Below are positions 31,761 to 39,448 of a DNA stretch of 64,000 nt, one piece after another. The notes under the pieces are model-generated. The model worked only from the letters and a program-made list of their open reading frames with translations, made no database searches and was not told the origin of the DNA. Both the position numbers and the translations under genes were made by a program. Origin of the DNA: Flavobacterium sp. 123 (GTDB lineage Bacteria > Bacteroidota > Bacteroidia > Flavobacteriales > Flavobacteriaceae); the NCBI RefSeq assembly GCF_003634825.1, contig NZ_RBXD01000001.1, positions 642,501-706,500 of the forward strand, read 5' to 3'. The stretch's first letter is position 1. Every line of letters begins with the position of its first letter.

Positions 31761-31831
31761 CACGGGCGGAGGGATTCGAACCCCCATCAACGGTTTTGGA
31801 GACCGCTATTCTACCCTTGAACTACGCCCGT
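31761..31831 (-). tRNA. tRNA-Trp (anticodon CCA)
   Basis: 71-nt cloverleaf on the minus strand: acceptor ACGGGCG / CGCCCGT, D-arm with TAGTTCAAGGGTAGAA, anticodon stem around CTCCAAA and the T-arm GTTCGAATC. The CCA end is not encoded. It lies between tuf and secE. Confidence 0.95.
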
Positions 31832-31838
31832 TCGTTAA

Positions 31839-31873
31839 TAAAAGCCAGCAACACAAAGCGTTACTGGCTTTTT
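31839..31873 (-). terminator. Terminator of tuf
   Basis: AGCCAGTAAC and GTTGCTGGCT pair (one G-U) on the minus strand with a T-run that stops just before tRNA-Trp. Because no promoter is evident for tRNA-Trp-secE-nusG, termination is probably partial. Confidence 0.65.
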
Positions 31874-31896
31874 CAATTTATTATAAAAAATAATTA

Positions 31897-33081
31897 CTAT
31901 AGAATTTCAGTTACCTGACCAGCTCCTACAGTTCTACCACCCTCACGGATAGCGAAACGTAAACCAACATTCAATGCAATTTCGCTCAACAAATTAACTT
32001 CAATAGTTAAGTTATCTCCAGGCATAACCATCTCTACACCTGCTGGCAAAGTGATGATACCCGTAACGTCTGTTGTACGTACATAAAATTGTGGACGGTA
32101 ATTATTGTGGAATGGTGTGTGACGACCACCTTCTTCTTTTTTCAAGATATAAACCTCAGCTTTGAAATGAGCGTGTGGTTTAACTGAACCTGGTTTACAG
32201 ATTACCATACCTCTTTTGATGTCTTCTTTTTGAATACCTCTCAAAAGGATACCTACGTTATCTCCAGCTTCACCTCTATCAAGGATTTTACGGAACATCT
32301 CAACTCCAGTAATAGTAGAAGTTAATTTTTCAGCTCCCATACCAATGATTTCAACAGCATCTCCTGTATTAGCAACTCCAGTTTCGATACGACCTGTAGC
32401 AACAGTTCCACGACCTGTAATTGAGAATACATCCTCAACTGGCATCAAGAAAGGTTTTGCAACATCTCTTACCGGCTCTTCGATCCAAGCATCAACAGCT
32501 TCCATCAATTCAATGATTTTTGGAACCCAAGCAGGATCGTTATTCAATCCACCTAAAGCAGAACCTTGAACAACAGGACCATTATCACCATCATATTCAT
32601 AGAAAGACAATAAGTCTCTAATTTCCATTTCAACTAATTCAAGTAATTCCTCATCATCAACCATATCCACTTTATTCATGAATACAACAATTCTAGGAAT
32701 ACCTACCTGACGTCCTAAAAGAATATGCTCACGTGTTTGTGGCATTGGTCCGTCTGTAGCAGCTACAACAAGAATAGCACCATCCATTTGAGCAGCACCA
32801 GTAACCATGTTTTTTACGTAATCCGCGTGACCTGGACAGTCAACGTGTGCGTAGTGACGGTTAGCAGTTTCATACTCTACGTGAGATGTATTAATTGTAA
32901 TACCTCTTTCTTTCTCTTCTGGAGCGTTATCAATTTGATCAAATGATTTTGCTTGACAGTAACCAGCATCAGATAATACTTTCGTGATTGCAGCAGTTAA
33001 AGTAGTTTTTCCGTGATCGACGTGTCCAATTGTACCTATATTTAAGTGCGGTTTGGAACGATTAAAATTTTCTTTTGCCAT
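31897..33081 (-). CDS. tuf: Elongation factor Tu
   Basis: GTPase that brings aminoacyl-tRNA to the ribosome; 394 residues. G1 [11 protein letters not shown]3 DCPGHADY and G4 NKVDMVDD are intact, and the C-terminal domain ends in [14 protein letters not shown]. The single EF-Tu of this window sits between a three-tRNA cluster upstream and tRNA-Trp downstream and is probably co-transcribed with the tRNAs from the promoter at 33515-33544. Confidence 0.99.
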   Translation of the reverse strand: MAKENFNRSKPHLNIGTIGHVDHGKTTLTAAITKVLSDAGYCQAKSFDQIDNAPEEKERGITINTSHVEYETANRHYAHVDCPGHADYVKNMVTGAAQMDGAILVVAATDGPMPQTREHILLGRQVGIPRIVVFMNKVDMVDDEELLELVEMEIRDLLSFYEYDGDNGPVVQGSALGGLNNDPAWVPKIIELMEAVDAWIEEPVRDVAKPFLMPVEDVFSITGRGTVATGRIETGVANTGDAVEIIGMGAEKLTSTITGVEMFRKILDRGEAGDNVGILLRGIQKEDIKRGMVICKPGSVKPHAHFKAEVYILKKEEGGRHTPFHNNYRPQFYVRTTDVTGIITLPAGVEMVMPGDNLTIEVNLLSEIALNVGLRFAIREGGRTVGAGQVTEIL

Positions 33082-33138
33082 TTTACTTAATTTTTAATCT
33101 TAGTTATATATTTATTAGTGTTCAAATATTCAATTTTG

Positions 33139-33210
33139 AGCCAATGTCGGGAATTGAACCCGAGACCTCTTCCTTACCAAGGAAGCACTCTACCCCTGAG
33201 CTACACCGGC
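33139..33210 (-). tRNA. tRNA-Thr (anticodon GGT)
   Basis: 72-nt cloverleaf: acceptor GCCGGTG / CATTGGC with two G-U pairs, anticodon loop TTGGTAA in the stem CTTCC/GGAAG, T-arm GGGTTCAATTCCC. Closest tRNA to tuf. Confidence 0.95.
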
Positions 33211-33289
33211 AGAGAATTAATTTTAAATAATAAATGTTGAATTTTAAATTAATTTAAAACTTATAATCTAACATTTAAAACATTCATCG

Positions 33290-33370
33290 TGGGGAGAGCA
33301 GGATTCGAACCTGCGAAGTTCACACAGCAGATTTACAGTCTGCCCTCGTTGGCCGCTTGAGTATCTCCCC
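33290..33370 (-). tRNA. tRNA-Tyr (anticodon GTA)
   Basis: 81-nt class II cloverleaf with long variable arm: acceptor GGGGAGA / TCTCCCC, anticodon loop CTGTAAA in the stem GCAGA/TCTGC, T-arm AGGTTCGAATCCT. Confidence 0.95.
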
Positions 33371-33402
33371 AACTTTTTTTATTTTAAAACCTTCCGACTT
33401 TG

Positions 33403-33476
33403 AGCCGGCGGAGGGACTCGAACCCACGACCTGCTGATTACAAATCAGCTGCTCTAGCCAACTGAGCTACGCTGGC
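33403..33476 (-). tRNA. tRNA-Thr (anticodon TGT)
   Basis: 74-nt cloverleaf: anticodon loop TTTGTAA in the stem GCTGA/TCAGC, T-arm GGGTTCGAGTCCC. The acceptor stem GCCAGCG / CGCCGGC has an A-C mismatch at the fourth pair. First gene of the tRNA-tuf transcript. Confidence 0.93.
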
Positions 33477-33483
33477 AATTTCA

Positions 33484-33513
33484 ATAAAAAAAGTCCGCTA
33501 TTTCTAACGGACT
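33484..33513 (-). terminator. Terminator of hpf, overlapping the tRNA/tuf start point
   Basis: AGTCCG and CGGACT form the stem on the minus strand, followed by seven T. The 5' arm begins two bases after the -7 box of the tRNA/tuf promoter. Confidence 0.7.
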
Positions 33514-33514
33514 G

Positions 33515-33544
33515 CAAATGTAGAGATTTTATCTCTCAATCAAA
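33515..33544 (-). promoter_or_regulatory. Promoter of the tRNA-tuf unit
   Basis: On the minus strand TTTTG, an 18-base spacer, and TACATTTG match the Flavobacterium consensus TTG-N17-23-TAnnTTTG in full. It lies 38 bases before the first tRNA. Confidence 0.75.
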
Positions 33545-33568
33545 ACATTTTTTAAAAAAAATTTTATA

Positions 33569-33871
33569 TTAAACGTGTGTTCTTATTTTTTCTTTCCTTT
33601 TTACCAATAATCGTTCTAAAGATTCTGCTGAAAGCTCAATCGCTTCTTCAAAAGTCTTACATTGTTTCTTCACTAAGAAATCATCTCCCGGCACATTAAT
33701 TTTCACCTCAACAAATTTATTTTCTTTGTCGCTTGTTTTTTCAACTTTTAAAAAAACGTCAGAGGATACTATTTTATCATAATACTTCTCTAATTTATCC
33801 ATTCTTTCTTGAACGAAATCTACTAGCTTTCTGTCAACAGTAAAGTTAACTGCATGAACATTTACCTTCAT
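33569..33871 (-). CDS. hpf: Ribosome hibernation promoting factor (HPF/RaiA family, short form)
   Basis: 100 residues, N-terminal HPF domain only: MKVNVHAVNFTVDRKLVDFVQERMDKLE, then the acidic strand VFLKVEKTSDKENKFVEVKI and a basic tail LLVKRKEKIRTHV. It binds the 30S A/P site and silences ribosomes in stationary phase. It follows xerC by 32 bp and ends at a terminator. Confidence 0.93.
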   Translation of the reverse strand: MKVNVHAVNFTVDRKLVDFVQERMDKLEKYYDKIVSSDVFLKVEKTSDKENKFVEVKINVPGDDFLVKKQCKTFEEAIELSAESLERLLVKRKEKIRTHV

Positions 33872-33903
33872 AATCTTTTTTTTAATGGTTAAACATTTTT
33901 GAA

Positions 33904-34800
33904 TTATTTTTGGTTTCTCGGATGAGCATCTTTATAAACTTGTTTTAGTTCTGATAAACTACTATGTGTATACACTTGTGTTGATGCTAAACTTGAATGC
34001 CCTAATAATTCTTTTACCGAATTCAAATCAGCTCCGTTATTTAGTAAATGAGTAGCAAATGTATGTCTTAATACATGAGGGCTTTTCTTTACCTTTTCGG
34101 AGACAGTACTAAAGTAAGAATTTATTAGTCGATACACAAACGAATCATTCAATTTTAACCCTTTTTTTGTGAGAAAAAAATAATCTTCGCTGACAATAAC
34201 TTCTAAAGAATACCTCTCCTTTATATAGACAGACAACTGCTCCGTAATAATTGGCAAGACAGGAATTAGCCTTTCCTTATTCCTTTTTCCAAGAACCTTA
34301 ATTACTCCATTTGACAAATCAACATTAACTAACTTTAAATGAATTAGTTCTGCTCTTCGCATTCCTGTAGTATAAAATAAATCAATAACAAGTTTGTTTC
34401 GTATTTCCTCAAAACCTACTGGATTTTGCATTTGACTCAAAACTTCATCAACTTCTTTTTCAGAAAATGGAATTTGTATTTTTTTAGGGGTTTTTAACGC
34501 TTTATGCTTTAACAGAGGACTAACTTCTATCTGTTTTATTTTTAGTAAAAATTTATAAAACGCTTTTAGGGATGCTATCTTTCTGTTTACCGAAACATTC
34601 GACATGTTATCATCAACAAGCGAAACTATCCAACTCCTGATTTGACTGTAATTAACTTGCTCTATAGTTTCTTGATCGAAATGATTTTTATTAAAAGCCT
34701 CAAAGTAGGCTAAGTCATTCAAATAAGCATTGACGGTATGCAGAGAATATTTTTTCTCAAACTGAAGATAATCCCGAAATGCATTTTTATTTGAAGCCAT
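33904..34800 (-). CDS. Tyrosine recombinase XerC/XerD-like
   Basis: 298 residues, the length of Xer proteins. The N-terminal SAM-like core-binding domain starts FRDYLQFEKKYSLHTVNAYLN. The catalytic domain carries Arg in TTGMRRAELIHL, His-x2-Arg in SPHVLRHTFATHLL, His in ELLGHSSLAST and the nucleophile Tyr in TQVYTH. Such enzymes resolve chromosome dimers at dif. The gene lies between rpsU and hpf, a setting typical of housekeeping xerC in this group. Its ATG directly follows the T-run of the rpsU terminator. Confidence 0.92.
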   Translation of the reverse strand: MASNKNAFRDYLQFEKKYSLHTVNAYLNDLAYFEAFNKNHFDQETIEQVNYSQIRSWIVSLVDDNMSNVSVNRKIASLKAFYKFLLKIKQIEVSPLLKHKALKTPKKIQIPFSEKEVDEVLSQMQNPVGFEEIRNKLVIDLFYTTGMRRAELIHLKLVNVDLSNGVIKVLGKRNKERLIPVLPIITEQLSVYIKERYSLEVIVSEDYFFLTKKGLKLNDSFVYRLINSYFSTVSEKVKKSPHVLRHTFATHLLNNGADLNSVKELLGHSSLASTQVYTHSSLSELKQVYKDAHPRNQK

Positions 34801-34801
34801 A

Positions 34802-34849
34802 AAAAAACCGTTAGCATCAAAGTTATAAAACTTTTAATGACTAACGGTA
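34802..34849 (-). terminator. Terminator of rpsU, abutting the xerC start codon
   Basis: ACCGTTAG and CTAACGGT form the outer stem, AAAAGTT/AACTTT a possible inner stem, followed by seven T and then at once the xerC ATG on the minus strand. Confidence 0.75.
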
Positions 34850-34869
34850 TTTTATTTAATAGATATAGA

Positions 34870-35064
34870 CTAACTCTCTAAGTTATCTCTCATATTTTGG
34901 ATATAAGCCGCTTTTTGAATTTTGATTCTATTTGTTACTGAAGGCTTAATAAAAGCAGTACGTGCTCTTAGTTGACGAACAGTTCCTGTTTTATCAAATT
35001 TTCTTTTGTAACGTTTTAACGCTCTATCGATATTTTCTCCGTCTTTAATTGGTATAATTAACAT
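34870..35064 (-). CDS. rpsU: 30S ribosomal protein bS21
   Basis: 64 residues, basic: MLIIPIKDGENIDRALKRYK, then FDKTGTVRQLRARTAF. It sits at the 3' end of 16S rRNA. In Flavobacterium bS21 is part of the pocket that hides the anti-Shine-Dalgarno, and its own mRNA keeps a strong Shine-Dalgarno for feedback control (published for F. johnsoniae). The sequence here fits that model: an almost perfect SD lies in front of it although its neighbours lack one. Monocistronic, or leads into xerC by read-through. Confidence 0.96.
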   Translation of the reverse strand: MLIIPIKDGENIDRALKRYKRKFDKTGTVRQLRARTAFIKPSVTNRIKIQKAAYIQNMRDNLES

Positions 35065-35072
35065 AATATAGA

Positions 35073-35084
35073 CACCCCCTTTCT
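35073..35084 (-). promoter_or_regulatory. Extended Shine-Dalgarno of rpsU
   Basis: AGAAAGGGGGTG on the minus strand can pair over 12 consecutive bases with the 16S 3' end CACCTCCTTTCT (one G-U). Eight bases separate it from the ATG. Confidence 0.85.
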
Positions 35085-35093
35085 TTAAGTGCG

Positions 35094-35101
35094 CAAAAGT
35101 A
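35094..35101 (-). promoter_or_regulatory. -7 box of the rpsU promoter
   Basis: TACTTTTG on the minus strand, 29 bases before the rpsU ATG, so the leader is only about 20-25 bases and consists mostly of the Shine-Dalgarno. Confidence 0.6.
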
Positions 35102-35190
35102 TATATTAATTATGAATTATGAGTTATGAATTACGAATTATTTTAAAGAGGGAAATAGAATAAAGATAAAAGAGATTAGATTAAATCGAA

Positions 35191-35252
35191 AAAGCCAAGT
35201 TCCAATTTAGCTCCGCTCAGTTCGGCTTTGCCTCGAACCTTTCCTTTTGGCT
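35191..35252 (-). repeat. G+C-richer hairpin element after the acyl-CoA dehydrogenase gene
   Basis: Outer arms AGCCAA / TTGGCT and an inner hairpin GTTCGGC-TTT-GCC-T-CGAAC; on the minus strand the outer arm is followed by five T, so it can act as terminator. Base composition is clearly richer in G+C than its surroundings, as in dispersed REP-type elements. Confidence 0.5.
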
Positions 35253-35276
35253 ATTCTATCAGTTATACAAAAGTCT

Positions 35277-36419
35277 CTATTCTTTCAAAATATTTCTCGA
35301 AATCACCAATTTTTGAATTTCGGTAGTTCCTTCTCCAATAGTACATAACTTGGAATCTCTGTAGAATTTTTCTACTGGATAATCTTTGGTATACCCATAG
35401 CCTCCGTGAATTTGAACGGCATCATTCGCAACTTTCACACAAACTTCGGAAGCATACATTTTAGCCATAGCACCAAGCGTAGTTACTGGTCTATGTTGTT
35501 GCTTCAAGAAAGCGGCTTTATGAATCAACAATTCTGAAGCTTCAATTTCAGTTGCCATATCCGCTAACTTAAATGAGATTCCTTGAAATTCAGAAATTGC
35601 TTTCCCAAACTGATGTCTTTCTTTCGAATATTTTAATGCAGCTTCATACGCGCCTTTTGCAATTCCTAATGACAAAGCTCCAATAGATATTCTTCCTCCA
35701 TCTAAAATTTTCATTGCCTGAATAAAACCTTGCCCTACATCACCTAATCTATTGGCATCTGGAATACGGCAATTATCAAATATCAACTCAGCAGTTTCAC
35801 TAGCACGCATTCCTAATTTATTTTCTTTTTTTCCAGAACCAAATCCTGGCATTCCTTTCTCAAAAACAAAAGCAGTCATTCCTTTTGAATCTCCTTTTTC
35901 ACCAGTTCGAACAATAACTACCGAAATATCTCCAGAAATAGCATGTGTAATAAAATTCTTTGAGCCATTCACCACCCAAAAATCACCATCTTTAACCGCA
36001 GTGGTATTCATTCCTCCTGCATCAGATCCAGTTCCATGTTCTGTCAATCCCCAAGCTCCAATGTGTTCTCCCGTTGCTAATTTAGGAATCCATTTTTTCT
36101 TTTGTTCTTCATTACCAAATGTCAAAATATGATTGGTGCATAATGAATTATGAGCTGCTACTGATAATCCAATGGATGGATCAACTTTCGAAATTTCTTC
36201 AATTATAGTTACATATTCATGATATCCTAATCCTGAACCTCCAAGTTCTTGAGGCACCAAAATTCCCATAAACCCCATTTCACCTAATTTTTTGAATAAA
36301 GAAACAGGAAAAACCTGCGCCTCATCCCATTCCATTATATGCGGTCTGATGTTTTGTTCTGCGAAATCACGTATTGATTGTGCAATCATAGATTGCGTTT
36401 CGTTATAATCAAAGTTCAT
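35277..36419 (-). CDS. Acyl-CoA dehydrogenase
   Basis: FAD enzyme that introduces the alpha-beta double bond in acyl-CoA (beta-oxidation or branched-chain amino-acid breakdown); 380 residues, family length. Flavin motifs are WGLTEHGTGSDAGG and FITHAISGD; the C-terminal part has QIHGGYGYTKDYPVEKFYRD and the catalytic Glu in TIGEGTTEIQ. Sequence features resemble short/branched-chain and isovaleryl-type enzymes, but the substrate cannot be fixed. The partner electron-transfer flavoprotein is not in the window. Confidence 0.94.
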   Translation of the reverse strand: MNFDYNETQSMIAQSIRDFAEQNIRPHIMEWDEAQVFPVSLFKKLGEMGFMGILVPQELGGSGLGYHEYVTIIEEISKVDPSIGLSVAAHNSLCTNHILTFGNEEQKKKWIPKLATGEHIGAWGLTEHGTGSDAGGMNTTAVKDGDFWVVNGSKNFITHAISGDISVVIVRTGEKGDSKGMTAFVFEKGMPGFGSGKKENKLGMRASETAELIFDNCRIPDANRLGDVGQGFIQAMKILDGGRISIGALSLGIAKGAYEAALKYSKERHQFGKAISEFQGISFKLADMATEIEASELLIHKAAFLKQQHRPVTTLGAMAKMYASEVCVKVANDAVQIHGGYGYTKDYPVEKFYRDSKLCTIGEGTTEIQKLVISRNILKE

Positions 36420-36435
36420 TGTATTCAGCTTTATT

Positions 36436-37320
36436 TTAAAAGCTCAAATATAAGCCAATTATTTTTGCTTTATCAACAGGAAAACCCTTAATTTTTATCA
36501 AATCCTCAATATTCTTAATATCTCCATTCATGCTTCTAAAAGTTACAATTTGTTTTGCAAGTGGATATTTAAAATACGGAAACTGAGCAAGTTCTTTCAT
36601 TGACGCATCATTTATAGCTATCTTTTTAAAATCAGGAAGTACTGTAACTCTAAAACTTATATTCAATTTTTCAATTACTTCTGGCGAAAGTCCCCAAACA
36701 TCATTCATCTGATCCATTGATACAAATCCACCCAAACTTTCTTTTTGTTTTAAAATCCGAAGAGAAATAGCTTCTCCTATTCCGTAAATTTTCATCAGCT
36801 CTTCCTGAGTTGCTTTATTTATATCAATTGGAATAATTTTTTCTTTTTTGGCGAAAGCCTTATCTGTATATTTAGGGAAAGATTTGAATTTAGTTTTGTT
36901 AGTAACCCAATCTGGAAATTTAAAATACGGCGCAATAGCATTTAATAACGAATCCGAAACTTTTGTAATGTTTTGAAATTCTTCTGCGGAATTCACATAT
37001 TTATCTTTTTTTCTAAAAGCAAGCAACCGATCTATTTCTTGAACTGACATTCCTAATTTATACCCTTTGTAATCAGAAATAAAATTAGGATTGAAAGGAT
37101 ATACTTTTGGCAAGTATGCTTTTCTTTCTCGTTTTGCAACATCTATTTCAGACTGCAACGAAAGCCACTTTTGTTTTTCGGGATAAACTTTTACAAGGGT
37201 ACTAAAATCGAAGTAGAAATAAATCATCTGCAAAAAAAGTATAACTGCAAATAATAAAAATAATCCTGTTCGTTGTTCCCGCGAAAAATTAAAATATGTT
37301 TTTATCGTTTTAAAAGTCAT
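36436..37320 (-). CDS. Membrane-anchored helix-hairpin-helix (ComEA-like) protein
   Basis: 294 residues. One membrane segment at about 20-40 (TGLFLLFAVILFLQMIYFYF) and then repeated HhH units: around SVQEIDRLLAFRKKDKYVNS, at IDINKATQEELMKIYGIGEA (the ComEA-type unit), and near the C-terminus NDASMKELAQFPYFKYPLA. HhH units bind DNA without sequence preference; ComEA relatives take up DNA, but this family is longer and its function in Bacteroidetes is unproven. The gene ends 17 bp before the acyl-CoA dehydrogenase start, so the two may share a transcript. Confidence 0.85.
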   Translation of the reverse strand: MTFKTIKTYFNFSREQRTGLFLLFAVILFLQMIYFYFDFSTLVKVYPEKQKWLSLQSEIDVAKRERKAYLPKVYPFNPNFISDYKGYKLGMSVQEIDRLLAFRKKDKYVNSAEEFQNITKVSDSLLNAIAPYFKFPDWVTNKTKFKSFPKYTDKAFAKKEKIIPIDINKATQEELMKIYGIGEAISLRILKQKESLGGFVSMDQMNDVWGLSPEVIEKLNISFRVTVLPDFKKIAINDASMKELAQFPYFKYPLAKQIVTFRSMNGDIKNIEDLIKIKGFPVDKAKIIGLYLSF

Positions 37321-37517
37321 TTCTGAAAAGGGAATTATTTTTTGTTTTCTAAAATTATAAATAATTTACTACAAAATAGCTTGCCGAACTAAAATTTTAG
37401 CTAAAAAAAATAATTCTAAAAAAACAGATACTAATAAAGCATAATAAATTCAACATCAAGAACAGCTCAACCATTAAACACAACGATTAATTAATTTTTA
37501 TAACTTAAAACTCGAAT

Positions 37518-37552
37518 TTTGTTTTTATTTTTTACAAAAAACAATACATTTG
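37518..37552 (+). promoter_or_regulatory. Promoter of the CAT-type permease gene
   Basis: TTTTG, 23-base spacer, TACATTTG: full match to the Flavobacterium sigma-A consensus, 28 bases before the ATG. Confidence 0.75.
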
Positions 37553-37580
37553 GAACTTAATAACAATAAAAACAATATTT

Positions 37581-39059
37581 ATGTCAATTTGGAAAAGAAA
37601 ACCATTAGCCCAGCTTTTAGCAGAGGCCGCTGATTCCGAAAAAGGATTAAAAAGAACACTAACCGCTTGGTCATTAATTGCGTTAGGAATTGGCGCTATT
37701 ATTGGTGCAGGATTGTTTGTAAGAACTGCAATGGCAGCATCACAAAACGCCGGACCATCTGTAACAATAGCTTTTATTGTTGCTGCTATCGGTTGTGCTT
37801 TAGCAGGATTATGCTATGCAGAACTTTCTTCTTCAATTCCAATTTCAGGAAGCGCCTATACGTATACATACGCAACTATGGGTGAATTTTTAGCTTGGAT
37901 TATCGGTTGGGATTTAATACTTGAATACGCCGTAGGTGCAGCGACAGTAGGAATTGCATGGAGCGAGTACCTTAACAATTTACTAATTAATGTGCTTCAC
38001 GTAAGCCCTATTCCATATTCATTATCCCATTCCCCTTTTCAATCCAATTTGGAAACTGGCGAGCAAGGATTGATAAATTTACCGGCTTTGTTTATTGTAG
38101 GTGTGATAAGTTTATTATTGATTAAAGGTATTCAAGAATCTGCTTTTGTAAACGGAATTATTGTTGTTGTAAAAGTTGTTATTGTTGTTTTAATAATTAT
38201 TGTAGGATGGAATTTCATTAATCCTGCTAACCATACGCCTTATATCCCGCCAAGTTCAATTTTTACTGACGAACATGGAATTGACCATCACTTTGGAGGT
38301 TTTTGGGGTATAATAGGAGCTGCTGGAACCGTTTTCTTCGCTTTTATTGGTTTTGATGCCGTAAGTACTGCTGCACAAGAAACTAAAAACCCTAAACGTA
38401 ATATGCCAATAGGTATATTAGGATCATTAGCTGTTTGTACTTTATTGTACATCCTTTTTGCGCATGTATTGACAGGTGTTGCAACTATTGAAGATTTTAG
38501 AACTGGTGGAAAAGAAGCTTCTGTAGCATTTGCAATAAATAAATACATGATAGGTTATGCTTGGTTAGGTCAACTAGTAACTATAGCTATATTAGCAGGA
38601 TTCTCTTCTGTAATCTTAGTAATGTTATTAGGACAATCAAGAGTGTTTTATGCAATGGGTAAAGATGGTTTATTACCAAAATCATTCAGTGATTTGCACT
38701 CAAAATATCAAACTCCTTACAAAGCTAATATTGTTATTTTAATAATTGTAGGTGCATTTGCTGCTTTTATTCCTGGAGATATTGTAGGTGACATGACTAG
38801 TATTGGAACCTTATTTGCGTTCTCACTTGTGTGCGTTTCAGTTATCATTCTTAGAAAAAAAGAACCTAATATGGTACGTGAATTCAAGACTCCTTTTGTT
38901 CCATTAATTCCTATTTTAGGGGTTATTACATGTGTCTTAATGATGGCAGGTTTAGGTTGGACAAACTGGTTAAGACTTTTTGCTTGGATGGCAATTGGAG
39001 TAATTATTTATTTTGCTTACAGCAAAAAAAATAGTGTTCTAAACAACCCTAAGGAATAA
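37581..39059 (+). CDS. APC-superfamily amino acid permease (CAT-like)
   Basis: 492 residues and about 12-14 membrane segments. The N-terminal LKRTLTAWSLIALGIGAIIGAGLFVRTA is the signature of cationic-amino-acid-transporter-type permeases (YfnA/CAT), and FIGFDAVSTAAQETKNPKRNMP follows in the middle. The C-terminus has two further helices. It belongs to a different APC branch from the permease at 4740-6149. Substrate unknown; inner membrane. Has its own promoter and a strong terminator. Confidence 0.92.
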   Translation: MSIWKRKPLAQLLAEAADSEKGLKRTLTAWSLIALGIGAIIGAGLFVRTAMAASQNAGPSVTIAFIVAAIGCALAGLCYAELSSSIPISGSAYTYTYATMGEFLAWIIGWDLILEYAVGAATVGIAWSEYLNNLLINVLHVSPIPYSLSHSPFQSNLETGEQGLINLPALFIVGVISLLLIKGIQESAFVNGIIVVVKVVIVVLIIIVGWNFINPANHTPYIPPSSIFTDEHGIDHHFGGFWGIIGAAGTVFFAFIGFDAVSTAAQETKNPKRNMPIGILGSLAVCTLLYILFAHVLTGVATIEDFRTGGKEASVAFAINKYMIGYAWLGQLVTIAILAGFSSVILVMLLGQSRVFYAMGKDGLLPKSFSDLHSKYQTPYKANIVILIIVGAFAAFIPGDIVGDMTSIGTLFAFSLVCVSVIILRKKEPNMVREFKTPFVPLIPILGVITCVLMMAGLGWTNWLRLFAWMAIGVIIYFAYSKKNSVLNNPKE

Positions 39060-39079
39060 ATCCTAACTCACAAAACATA

Positions 39080-39125
39080 AAAAAAGTCCAATAAAGTATA
39101 AATACTTTATTGGACTTTTTTTTTG
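39080..39125. terminator. Terminator between the permease and pspC-like genes
   Basis: GTCCAATAAAGTA and TACTTTATTGGAC form a 13-bp stem with a four-base loop, A-run left and nine T right, between converging genes. Confidence 0.87.
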
Positions 39126-39138
39126 ATAAAAATATAAT

Positions 39139-39366
39139 TTACAAATCAAAAACAGAAGTTCTTTTCGCTCGTATCAAATCTTTCAAACGAATCCAAAAAG
39201 CTAAAGTCAAATAAACTCCAAACCATAATCCAGCTGTAACAAAGGATATATAAATAAAAAACAAACGTACGCTAGTTACTCGCATTCCTAATTTATCAGC
39301 CAAACGGGAAGATACATGGAAACCATGTTTTTCAAAAAAAAATTTAAGCCTAATTACTGCGGACAT
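39139..39366 (-). CDS. PspC-domain membrane protein
   Basis: 75 residues. The PspC core is visible: SSRLADKLGMRVTSVRLFFIYI followed by a membrane segment FVTAGLWFGVYLTLAFWI and a basic tail. In enterobacteria PspC takes part in envelope-stress sensing; here there is no pspA/B nearby, so only the domain is asserted. Short single-domain PspC proteins are common in Bacteroidetes. Confidence 0.82.
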   Translation of the reverse strand: MSAVIRLKFFFEKHGFHVSSRLADKLGMRVTSVRLFFIYISFVTAGLWFGVYLTLAFWIRLKDLIRAKRTSVFDL

Positions 39367-39448
39367 CTTTTGGGAGTTTATTTATAATTCATTCGGAAGC
39401 AAATTTACAACATTATACTATTTCCTTGTAAATAAATCCGAGATTAAC

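Noticed and set aside
33904..34800. Tyrosine recombinase as the integrase of the cassette-like element
   Set aside because: It is 9 kb away in a housekeeping setting (rpsU-hpf), of Xer type, and lacks the extra helix region of IntI as far as I can see.
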